Assembly (NCBI GenBank): GCA_024196135.1
Contig: JAMQCK010000017.1
Span: 62,001-126,000, forward strand
Reading direction: 5' to 3'
Source: Pleurotus ostreatus/Saccharomyces cerevisiae fusant
Taxonomy: Eukaryota > Opisthokonta
Length of the DNA: 64,000 nt
Position numbers and translations under genes: made by a program. Each line of letters opens with the position of its first letter. The stretch's first letter is position 1. Below the pieces are notes generated by a model. It was given only the letters and a program-made list of their open reading frames with translations, was not told the origin of the DNA and searched no databases. Shown in pieces: positions 55,009 through 64,000 of the stretch.

Positions 55009-58000
55009 CTATCGCTGGTATCCCATGCCATATCCACCCTGGAAGCCTCCGCCTACCCAGCCAGTAGGCTGAGTCATCATGGCTGAGAGGATTGTCAGTG
55101 AGAGGGGAAGAAGAGGGGAAGAATGCAGGATAGCTCACGTTGTTGTGGCCGCAGCGCATCGTACTTGCTTGCGTCCTGCGGTGCGTTCTCCGCGGCGAAG
55201 GTGCCCGACTTCATCTGCGCGAAGATGTTCGCCGGCGAGGTGTCCTTCTGCGGCGACTGCTGCTGCGGTAGTGGTGGTGGCGACGACATCCCGTTGTTGA
55301 AGTTGCCCATACCCATGCCCGGGTTGTAGCCGGTCGGGTCTGCGAAATACTGGTCAGTCATCGTCCTCAGTCACCAAGTGCAACACTCACTTGTCTGCAC
55401 TCCACCGAAGCCGCCGCCCTGGAAGGGACTTCCACCCATTGGCATCCCCGTCGGCTGCGCCATCATCGGTTGCTGCTGCTGCATCCCCGGGAAGCCAGTC
55501 GCTTGAGGCTGCAGTCCAGGGAACCCAGTCGGCTGAGTCTGCATCCCCGGGAAGCCTGTAGGCTGGCTCTGCATCGGTTGGAATCCTGTTGGCTGCGGTT
55601 GCATGGGTTGGAAGCCCGTCGGCTGGCTCGCGAGGAACTGGGACGCTGGCACACCGCCCGCGAACGGCGATCCTTGCAGCGCGGACGTCGGCCGCGTCGG
55701 CACGAAGCTGTTGTACCCAGTCTGCGTCGGAATGAGGGGTTGCAAGAGGCCTTGATTGGCGGGGACGGGAGCAAAGGGCCCACGCGGACCGTTGTAAGGA
55801 ACAGCGGTGTTCTGGGGCTGCAGTTGACCAATGGGCGACGGCGAGGAGCCCATGCCCATGCCTTGCTGGTAGCCGGTAGGTTGCGCTGCAATAGGCGGCG
55901 TAGGAGCAACGGCTGGCGGAGGCGTCGCAGCTACCGGACTCTGCGTCTTCCGCAGCTCGCTGAGGCGCGCCAACTGATCGAAGATATCGGACTCGGTCTT
56001 GTTGGCCAGGTTGGCCGCAGGCTGTGCAGGTGCCGGTGCAGGCGCAGGTGCAGCAACAGGAGCCGCGGGTGCTGGAGGTGGTGCAGGCGCAGGCGGCGGG
56101 GCGGTCGCGGGCGTCGAAGTCGGAGGAGCAGAGGGCGTCCTGTCCGCCACCGTAGAGCTCGGCCTGACAGTCCATGCATCGTCGTCAAAGCCGCTGGGCT
56201 GAGTCGCTGGGGCAGCACTTGCTCCGGCAGAGCTCGTCCTCGGCGGCGCCGACACAGGCGACGTGGTCTGGGCTGGGCTGCCAACACGCGCGGAAGCAGC
56301 CGCAATCCCATCTGCACCCACAAAGGTTGGCGGCAGGGTCTTACTGGGCTCGGGGCGACCACGCCGCGGCGGCTTCGCAGGGTTCTTCAGCGCGCCTCCC
56401 GGCCCGCTGAATAGGTTGGGCGCCGGTTTGCGGCCCTGCTGCTCTTCCTCCTGCAGCTTACGCGCGAGCTCCTCGTCCTTGCGCATCTGCTCCTCCAAGG
56501 CCGCACTGGGTTTCTCGACCTTCGGCTTGCGCTGGTCGATGAGCTTCTTGACCCGAATGATGTCGCCCTCGCGCAAACCCAGCGAGCGCATCGTGCTCTC
56601 CGTAATGTCTGGCAGAATCGCCTCGTCGATCTTATCCCGCTCGAACGACGCCGCGTAGCGAGTGCAGTCATCGATGTCGCAACCGGCGCTGAGGAAGAAT
56701 TCGAACCAGTCGACGCGGGGCTTCTTGGGCTGCTGGGGAGGCGGGACAGAGGCACGCTTTGGCGCCGTCATCGCGAGCGGAACGTCGTCATCATCGTTGG
56801 GTGCAGGCGGGCCGCGCGACTTGCGATTGTTACCGCGCGTGAGCTTCTCGACGTACCGCACGTCCTCTGCACTCATCTTCTCCTGCGGGACCTCGACGAT
56901 AACACCATTGACCTTGTGCAAGCGGAATTTGCCATTGTTGACACCCAAGAAAGCAGCTTCGACGCGGAACTGGCCAGTGCGATCGTGCCATATCCTGGTC
57001 TGATCCGGGGGTGGGCCTGTCGCAAGCTATGTCAATGATTTGCCTTCTCATGCAGGAGAATGTAGAACATACGTTCGCGCTCAGCTGATGGGCGAGCGGC
57101 AGCAGAAGAGGGTCTCGGAACACGTTCGTTGCTATCGCTGTCGTCAATTTAGCGAAAGGATCGAAAGAAGTAGGAACACCGTACGATTGTGTCTTCTTGT
57201 GCGCATCGCGCGCTTCATGACGCTTTCGCCTCTCCTCCTCAGCCTTCTGCGCCGCTTGTTCTGCCCGCCGCTGCGCTTCTTCCTTTCGCTTGAGCTCTCG
57301 CTCCCGCTCTTCGAGCTGCCTCTCTTTCTCCCTGATCCGGTCCTTCTCTGCCTGCTCTGCAGCGGCGTCCTTGGCGGAAGTCTCCTCCTCCTCGTCATCG
57401 TCCTCAACGGCGGACCCAGAAAGGGCAGCAGACCCAGTAGCGACCTACAGGAGAAGGGTCAGAATTGGAACAGACATATTCAAGACTTCGGATCACCTCA
57501 AGGTAGCTAGCGGGTACGACACCCTCGGCTCCCTTGGCGTTGCGGCACTTCCACCACTCATCGCCATCCTTCTCGATGATTGTCAGCTTCTCGCCAGCAG
57601 CAACAGACAGCTCGTCCTCTCCATCTGCCTCGAAGTCATACAAGGCAGTAGCGGGCTCTCCACCAGCACCATTGACGTGACCGTCCTCGTCTTCGTCGTC
57701 GGATGCCTCTTCTCGTGGGGGAATGACCTGAGGAGACAACGGAGAGAAGTGGACCGAGGGCTTCCTGTTGCCAGATGAGCCACCTAGGCCGAGAGAAGCA
57801 GGGGGAACCGCGCGCGTTGGCTTGGGGGCTTCCTCTTCTTGTTCTTCCTCCTCTTTGCCAGCTGCCTCAGCTTCCGTAGCAATAGCACGAGACGTCTCTA
57901 GCTTGTCGATGATCTCGTCGGCAGTATCCTTGGAGCCAGCATGAAAGTGAAGGCTGACAGGCTCGTCACCGGCAATATCGAGATGTATGTGCTTGGACTT

Positions 58001-58909
58001 TTCCGTGGATATGTGCGTAATATGAGAGGTTGGCCACTTCTTGACCGGAGTCTGCAAGGGCATGAGCAGGGAATAATTGCACGTCGTCTATACACACCTT
58101 GTCGGATTCGCTGGCAAAGAACACGGCGCCGTTGCCGACTCCAAGCGTACCCTTCTTCTTCTTGTTCTTAGAGTCGACTTCAGAGATGGCCCATGTCTTG
58201 ATGGCGTCTGCTTTGGCGGCCGACTCTGCCTTGGTGGACGCGACCCGCTCTTCAGGGTCCACATACGCGGGTTTGGGCGGCTGAATCACACGCTGTAAGC
58301 AGGAAGTCGTGAAGAGGAAGTATGGGACGCACCGAGTCGGGTACGATGATGGCAGGCGCCGGCGCCGGGGGAGGGGGAGTAGCCACGGGCTCGGCTTCAG
58401 CTTCGGCATCGTCACTCGTGGCTTCGACGTAGTTCGCGGGGATATATCCGGCCTTCCCGCCATCTCGTCTCGTCTGGGCGAGGAGCCAGTCGTCCGCCGT
58501 CGAGAACACGTCCAGGATTTCATCCTCCTTGATTGAGAGCTCCCCTGGCGCACTCGCCTCGTAGTCGTAAAGCGCCTTGACTACTGACGTGCGGTCGGCC
58601 TGTCCGGGAATGAGCGGAGGCGTTGCACGTACGGTGCACGTCTACTCACCGGCTCGACGTACGCGGCGGGCACCATGCCGCTCGGGGTCTCATCGTCGTC
58701 CGCAGACTCGCCCTTCACCTTGATCTTCCACCAGCTACGCCGCGCGTGAGATTGGGGCGGCACGGGTGTAGATCAACTTACTCGTCATCGACGCGCTGTA
58801 AGAGGAGGAGGATCTGGTTCTCCTTGATGGTGCACTCGTCTGGCTCCGTCGCATCGTAGTCGTATGTCGCTTTGAGGACGGCGAGATATTCCTCGAGCTC
58901 GTCGGGCAT
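55009..58909 (-). CDS. SLA1: Actin cytoskeleton-regulatory endocytic adaptor Sla1
   Basis: This is a clathrin adaptor and actin-assembly regulator at endocytic patches. Domains in order are as follows. SH3-1: AVLKATYDYDATEPDECTI ... SGMVPAAYVEPV. SH3-2: VVKALYDYEASAPGELSI ... AGYIPANYVEA. Then a PH-like linker, and SH3-3: ATALYDFEADGEDELSV ... GVVPASYLEV. Then a charged coiled coil (KERQLEERERELKRKEEA) and SHD1 (RIWHDRTGQFRVEAAFLG, HKVNGVIVEVPQEKMSAED). Next is the SAM-like SHD2 (WFEFFLSAGCDIDDCTRYA ... MRSLGLREGDIIRVKKLI) and a Pro/Ala-rich stretch. The C-terminus has about ten QPTGF/QPTGY-type repeats, the Sla1 motif bound by End3/Pan1-type EH domains. There are about 9 exons and about 1,150 residues. 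Start 58909 (MPDELEEYLAVLKATYDYD) is right at SH3-1. Confidence 0.95.
55395..55655 (-). repeat. Coding repeat: QPTGF(P/Q)(G/P)MQ units in Sla1
   Basis: There are five tightly spaced units of about 10-11 codons, plus diverged copies on either side (QPTGM, QTGY, DPTGY, QPTGW). Nucleotide similarity between units is high (aagcc-gt-ggctg pattern on the plus strand), indicating recent expansion. Confidence 0.8.
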
Positions 58910-59167
58910 GATGATGGCGGGCAGTGAGGCGCTTCGGATTCTCGGAATCAACGCGTGGATAAGACGACTTCCTGATTTGGCAACGCTCTGCTCGTCGTCG
59001 CTGACGTCGGCGCCGTCGTTGAAAGCAACGAAAAGAGGAATAGAAGTGCAGAGGGAATATCGAGGAAAGTCGAAACCAGGCTTCCTCTAAATCGAGCAGC
59101 ACTTTATCGCTTCTCGCAAGCTCCCGATCCCCCGCGATCTCATTTTACACTCTCGCTCCCGACCACC
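58910..59167. promoter_or_regulatory. Divergent promoter between Sla1 and eRF3 genes
   Basis: This is a 258-bp gap between start codons on opposite strands, so the two genes must share or closely abut promoters. A C/T-rich tract precedes the eRF3 ATG. No clear TATA box is seen. Confidence 0.5.
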
Positions 59168-61198
59168 ATGAGCAGACTCAACGCCGGTGCCTTTGAGTTT
59201 GTCCCGGGCAGGGGATTCATCGTCCCCCAGGCTGCCCAGCCGCAGCAGCCGCCACCCCCACCCATCCAGCGTCCAGAACAGACGTCCGCGCCCGCGCCAC
59301 CTCCGACGATATCCCTCAACATCGGCGGCTCCAAGCCTGCTGCTCCTCCTGCGCCCAAGCCAGATGAAAAGCCTGCCGTCGTCTCTCTGAACATTGGCGG
59401 CTCCAAGCCCGTGGCGCCCCCCGCCGCTAAGCCAGCAGCACCGGCCGCACCACCGGCGGCGAAGGCGCCTACACCTGCGCCCGCGCCTGCGCCTGCTGCT
59501 GGCGTGTCTACCACGAAGGCAACCGAGTCTGGCTCCTCCACCCCGAAAAAGAGCTCGTCACCCGCACCATCTTCTGGGCCTTCGAAGACGTTTACTACGG
59601 ACAAGGCTAAGATGGACACGCATGCGATCGCTCAGGAAGTCAAGGCCGTCGCCGATCAGCATGTTCTCGAGGACCTTTACGGCCAGTGTGAGTAACCACC
59701 TATCTGTATTGTCCACGGCTAATTTCTCTTCAGCCAAGGAGCACCTCAACATCGTGTTCATTGGTCACGTCGATGCTGGCAAGAGTACATTGGGCGGAAA
59801 CCTGTTGTATATGACCGGGATGGTGGACAAGCGTACGATGGAGAAGTACGAGAAGGAGGCGAAGGATGCCGGTCGTGAGACCTGGTACTTGTCCTGGGCC
59901 CTTGATTCTACACCTCAGGAGCGCTCCAAGGGCAAGACGGTCGAGGTTGGTCGTGCGTATTTCGAGACCGACGCACGACGCTACACCATTCTCGACGCGC
60001 CTGGTCACAAAACATATGTGCCGTCCATGATCTCTGGCGCAGCGCAGGCCGACGTCGCCATCCTCGTCATCTCGGCTCGCAAAGGCGAGTTCGAGACGGG
60101 CTTCGAGCGCGGCGGTCAGACGCGCGAGCACATCATGTTGGTGAAGACTGCAGGTGTCACCAAGGTTATCATCGCTATCAACAAGATGGACGACCCGACT
60201 GTCAAGTGGGACGAGGCGCGCTACAAGGAGATCAAGGACAAGATCACCCCCTTCGTCAAGGCCGCGGGCTTCAACCCCAAGACGGACGTCACCTTCATCC
60301 CTGTCTCCGCCTACACCGGCGTCAACCTGAAGGAGCGCGTCGACAAGAAGACTGCGCCCTGGTGGGACGGCCCTTCGTTCTTGGAGCACCTCGACCATAT
60401 GCCGATGGTCGACCGCAAAATCAACGCGCCACTCATGATGCCTGTCTCCGAGAAGTACAAGGACATGGGCACGATCGTCGTCGGCAAGGTCGAGTCGGGC
60501 GTTGTCCGCAAGGGCGATCAGCTCCTGCTCATGCCGAACAAGGACCTTGTCGAAGTCTCTGCTATCTACAACGAGATGGAAGACGAAGTCACGTCCGGCT
60601 TCTGTGGCGACAACGTTCGCATCCGGTTGCGTGGTGTCGACGATGAGGACATCAGCCCCGGCTTCGTGCTGACGAGCCCGAACAAGCCTGTACATGCAGT
60701 ACGTCAGTTCGAGGCGCAGCTGGCCATCCTCGAGCACAAGAGCATCATCTGCGCTGGCTACTCCGCGGTGATGCACGTGCATACGCTTTCCGAGGAGGTC
60801 ACGCTAGCAGCGTTGCTGCACTACTTCGACAAGGCGACTGGGCGCAAGTCGAAGAAGCCGCCTCAGTTTGCGAAGAAGGGTAATGAGCTAGCGTCTTCCT
60901 CTGAACTTCGCCCACTGACAGCTTTATAGGTCAAAAGATCGTTGCGCTGATTGAGACGACTGCACCTGTTTGCGTGGAGAAGTTCTCAGATTACCCGCAA
61001 CTTGGTCGCTTCACGCTTCGTGACGAAGGTGAGTATCTTAGACTGCATTGCTTTGCCTGCGTTGACGATCATCATACAGGACGAACGATTGCCATCGGAA
61101 AAATCACGAAGCTCATAGAGAACTATGTTGGCGAAGTCACAGATGCTGTGGGCAACTTGACCATTGCTGGCCAGGCTGCTGCGAACGCCCCGGCGTAA
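59168..61198 (+). CDS. SUP35: Eukaryotic peptide-chain release factor GTP-binding subunit eRF3
   Basis: This is a GTPase that works with eRF1 in translation termination. The extreme N-terminus, SRLNAGAFEFVPG, fits the PAM2 motif that binds the poly(A)-binding protein. The next 150 residues are Pro/Ala-rich, with two copies of SLNIGGSKP, rather than the Q/N-rich prion domain of yeast Sup35. The GTPase core is intact: GHVDAGKST (P-loop), DAPGHKTYVPSMI, NKMDDP. EF-Tu domains II and III follow (GTIVVGKVESGVVRKGD, VHAVRQFEAQLAILEHKS, SDYPQLGRFTLRDEGRTIAIG). There are four exons, with introns near 59690-59733, 60881-60929 and 61029-61079. Length is about 630 residues. It ends NLTIAGQAAANAPA. Confidence 0.97.
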
Positions 61199-62503
61199 AG
61201 GCCGTCGATGAGTCCTTGACTAATTGTATACTGAACGTCAGGCTGAACCGATGTTGTAATTGTCGCTGTATACTCTGTACCATCGAACGCCGCCATACGC
61301 TGCTTGCTTCCAGGAAGAGCCTTGATCATAAATCTGTGAACGCTCGATGGGCTTCCCAATCAAGAGCAAAGCGAGTTTCGGCAAGTCCCGAGCGAGGTCG
61401 AACCGCATTCGGCATCTCTCAATAGTCTTTGTCAAATGCACACCAACACGTGTACCCTAAAGGGGTAACGGCACATAAAGCTACGGAAAAACTCGTAAAC
61501 CTCGAATAATCCTCATTTCCTTGGAAAATACATTCCCTCTCGCCGTCAACAAGGTCCCGTGACCCTCCTTGTCCTCCACTTCTACCACCACCGCCCCTCC
61601 CGTCGTCGTCGTCGCCGTCGCCGTCGCTACCGCCCCCGCCGCGTTTGCGACGCGTCCTTCCGCCTTTGGTACGGGATGGCGCGTGGGAGCCGCCTAGGTA
61701 CGTTAGTAATCCGTCGTGGTGATCGTGTACTGACCGTCATTCGCAGACGCGCCTCGCGCCGCTGCAGCCGCCTGTAGCCGCCTCTCCCCCCCTCCCCCCC
61801 ATCCCTCAGCGCGACGCGTAGAAGCGCGCTCGCTTCGTAAATACAGGCCTCCTCCATCCCGCAGCACCATTGCAGCGCGCGCCCCGATAATGAGACGCAT
61901 CGGTACGGCCCAGCGCCATGACGAGAGGCACGAAGCGCGTCGCGCAATGAACAGGACCTGGCGAGCAGGCCTGAGAACGCGCTCGTGCGCGAGGCGAGGC
62001 TGGATAAGGGCTCGGGAAGTGTGTTACGCGTCGGGGAGCGGCGCGGCCACGCGCCACCGCGTTGGGAAGCGCGCGTCGCGGCGGCAGAGGGCGGACGACG
62101 AGTTCTTAGTAGAGTGTAGATTACTGTATGTAGCCATGAATGACAATTTGTTACTACCCAAGCCCGCCTGATAGTGAAGAAAGACCGCAGCTGCGAGCCT
62201 CTCAAGCTGCCTCACCCGAGATCGTGGACTTGTCACTTCGTGCCCGCCTTTGGGTTTTCTCTATTTATTGGAGTTTCGAACGTCCGGATTTTGTAGAAAA
62301 TGGATGGAAGACTCGGCGCTAGCCGAGCTGTAATTGTCCCGCTTTGACACTTATCGCCGTATGGGAGCACGTGTTGGTGTGCATTCGACGGCATGTTCAC
62401 TCAATCAGCGCGATAACGACCACGATGACCCTAGCCGAGATAGAGCCCTTGTCTTCCCGACACGTCCGTCATCACAAGCTGCGACTTTTGCGGAACACGA
62501 GGC
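61199..62503. other. Intergenic region of about 1.3 kb
   Basis: No gene recognised. It contains a GTC/GCC trinucleotide run near 61601-61630 and a GC-rich segment (61900-62100) with open but featureless frames on both strands. Confidence 0.5.
61601..61630. repeat. Trinucleotide run (GTC)n/(GCC-GTC)n
   Basis: A short imperfect triplet array, CGTCGTCGTCGTCGCCGTCG followed by CCGTCGC, in non-coding sequence. Confidence 0.6.
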
Positions 62504-63742
62504 ATGTCGTACAAGCTGTTTTGCATGGGAGATCCCCTCCTCGACGTCCAGGTCCACGACAATGACCTTCTCACCCGCTATGACCTGCAACCGAACGGTG
62601 CTATCCTGGCTGAGGAGAAGCATATGCCATTGTCAGTGTTTAGTAGGCGGAAGTGGTACGAATGGATGTTCACCCTCCCAGATACGACGAGATTGCGAAG
62701 CATCCAAATGCTAGATACCTTGCGGGCGGGGGTGCGCAGACGGCGGCGCGCGGGGCTGCAGTAAGCACATTCAGTCAATCCTGATGGATACTGTGGCTCA
62801 CAATATATGCAGTACTGCCTGCCTCCCAAGTCGGTCGTGTACACTGGATGCGTCGGTGGCGACGAATGGGCAGATATACTGAGGACCGCGGACGCCCAAG
62901 ACGGCCTCGACGAAGTCTTCCTGGTCAGACAGGAAGAGAAGACAGGCGCTTGCGCTGTCGTCATTACGGACCACCATAGGTAAGGTTTGGCTTGTGCCCA
63001 TCTGAAAGTAATAGAGAATTAACGCGTGGAATCAAGGTCGCTTGTTACGGTGCACCGTGCCGCGCGTCTATTCCACGTCTCTCATCTCACGTCGCCGTCT
63101 GTTGCGCCTCTCGTTGCTTCCGCGCAGGTATTTTACGTCGAAGCCTTCTTCCTCAACCACGGCCTTGAATCTGTCATGCACCTCGCGACGCACGCGTCTT
63201 CGGCCGGAAAGACATTCGCTCTCAACATCGCCGCGCCCTATATACCCGCAAAGCTCGGCGACCGCTTGGCACAGGTACTCCCACACTGCGACATCGTCAT
63301 CGCGAACGAGGCTGAGGCGAAGTCCTGGGCGGTCGCGAATGACCTGCCGGACCCGACTGACCTCCCGGCAGTCGGTCGCGCGCTCGCAACGGTGCTCAAG
63401 GTTAATCCTGCACGTCCTCGGCTGGCTGTCTTCACGCACGGCGCCAAGCAGACCGTTGTAGTCAGCTCGGATGCGCCAGACAAGCCGAAAATATTCCCGG
63501 TCCCGCCGCTGCAGGACGAGGATATCATAGACACCAACGGCGCTGGAGATGCGTTTGCGGGCGGCTTCCTCGCTGGCTATGTTCTCGGCAAAAGCCTAGA
63601 GGAGTGCATCGCAGCAGGGCACAAGCTTGCTAGCGTCAGCATCGGTCAGGTTCGCATGTTGTATAATGTGACTATGCCCGCAACGCTCACTTGTTCATAG
63701 GCGGGGCCACGATTCCGGTATCCCAAGGTTCGCATATTCTGA
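62504..63742 (+). CDS. Adenosine-kinase-like PfkB-family sugar kinase
   Basis: The whole length matches adenosine kinase, which phosphorylates adenosine to AMP. Spliced blocks are GDPLLDVQVHDNDLL, NGAILAEEKHMPLYDEI, AGGGAQTAARGAAYCLPP, SVVYTGCVGGDEWADIL, ACAVVITDHHRSLVTV, ALNIAAPYIPAKLGD, IVIANEAEAKSW and AVFTHGAKQTVVV. The catalytic PfkB signature DTNGAGDAFAGGFLAGYVL follows, and the last exon is AGPRFRYPKVRIF then stop. There are about 6 exons and about 340 residues. Several ligand-contact positions differ from usual: GNPLLD is GDPLLD, the Asn of AQN is Thr, and the Y(I)(G/A)GFF region reads YVEAFF. The catalytic Asp (GAGD) is kept. It could be a diverged paralogue rather than the housekeeping enzyme. 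Confidence 0.88.
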
Positions 63743-64000
63743 AGATGCTATATAATCCAGGAATAATTTCACTTCAACTGCCCTGCTGCTTTCTGGGAAA
63801 ACGCGGTGTTTGGTACTACTAAGTTACTTTGCGTGCGGAGCTTCATCAGTAAGCATTGTCCGTTGATAGTCTACGTCCGAAGTTAGATACGACGGTCCGA
63901 AGGTCCTTGGTGGCGATCAAGAATCCACAACATTACTCTTTGGCTTTCATCGGGCCAGTCAGCCTTGCCCCACTACGCCACTCGTCGGTACCGGCAAGCT
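63743..64000. other. Terminal non-coding stretch
   Basis: This is the 3' flank of the adenosine-kinase-like gene. No coding signal is seen before the window ends. Confidence 0.4.

Noticed and set aside
55470..56414. 314-codon open frame on the plus strand
   Set aside because: It is antisense to Sla1 repeats; the Arg/Leu-rich translation is an artefact of the repetitive Sla1 coding sequence.
59730..60782. 350-codon open frame on the minus strand
   Set aside because: It lies exactly antisense to the highly conserved eRF3 GTPase exon; long antisense frames are expected where third codon positions are C/G-biased. It has no family motifs of its own.

Overview
This is nuclear DNA from a filamentous basidiomycete fungus, probably an Agaricomycete. 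The genes are packed on both strands and split by many short introns of about 45-75 nt with GT(A/G)NGT donors. The DNA is GC-rich with a strong preference for C/G at third codon positions. Gene content is fungal: eRF3/Sup35, Sla1, a Ccc2-type copper ATPase, Sgf73 and Tho7. All coding spans below run from start codon to stop codon and include introns. Splice sites were read by eye from frame continuity and family motifs, so they are inferences.

Layout. 0.2-2.2 kb: ornithine aminotransferase (+). 2.7-6.5 kb: Cu(+)-ATPase (+). 7.4-10.0 kb: a disordered protein with ubiquitin-interacting motifs (+). 10.4-13.4 kb: a tandem array of four small paralogous genes of unknown function (+). 13.6-16.0 kb: a Reb1/TTF1-like Myb protein (+). 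16.2-17.3 kb: the SAGA subunit Sgf73 (-). 17.5-20.3 kb: two tandem short-form tRNase Z genes (+). 20.5-21.6 kb: THO subunit 7 (-). 22.5-23.4 kb: a helical hypothetical (+). 24.2-25.8 kb: an LRR protein (-). 25.9-26.2 kb: a small single-TM protein (+). 26.5-30.0 kb: a membrane-anchored double amidohydrolase (+). 30.3-32.0 kb: an F-box protein (+). 32.5-36.9 kb (+) and 37.2-41.1 kb (-): two tail-to-tail RhoGEFs. 41.1-45.7 kb: a gene-poor stretch with short tandem repeats. 45.7-46.7 kb: a CCDC97 protein (-). 46.7-48.9 kb: a C2H2/disordered protein (+). 49.4-53.8 kb: a hypothetical, an APH-like kinase and an alpha/beta hydrolase (all +). 53.9-54.8 kb: Naa10 (-). 55.0-58.9 kb: Sla1 (-). 59.2-61.2 kb: eRF3 (+). 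62.5-63.7 kb: an adenosine-kinase-like protein (+).

Most of the window is housekeeping and the genes do not form one pathway. The parts that look new are these: (i) the four-gene array of small proteins with one shared intron position; (ii) the tRNase Z tandem pair, in which the downstream copy has Asn in place of the catalytic Asp of HxHxDH while the upstream copy has a GC-AG intron at the same site; (iii) the fused amidohydrolase whose second half has lost its HxH metal ligands; (iv) the adenosine-kinase homologue with substitutions at nucleoside-binding positions. No rRNA, tRNA, CRISPR array or intact transposon was recognised.
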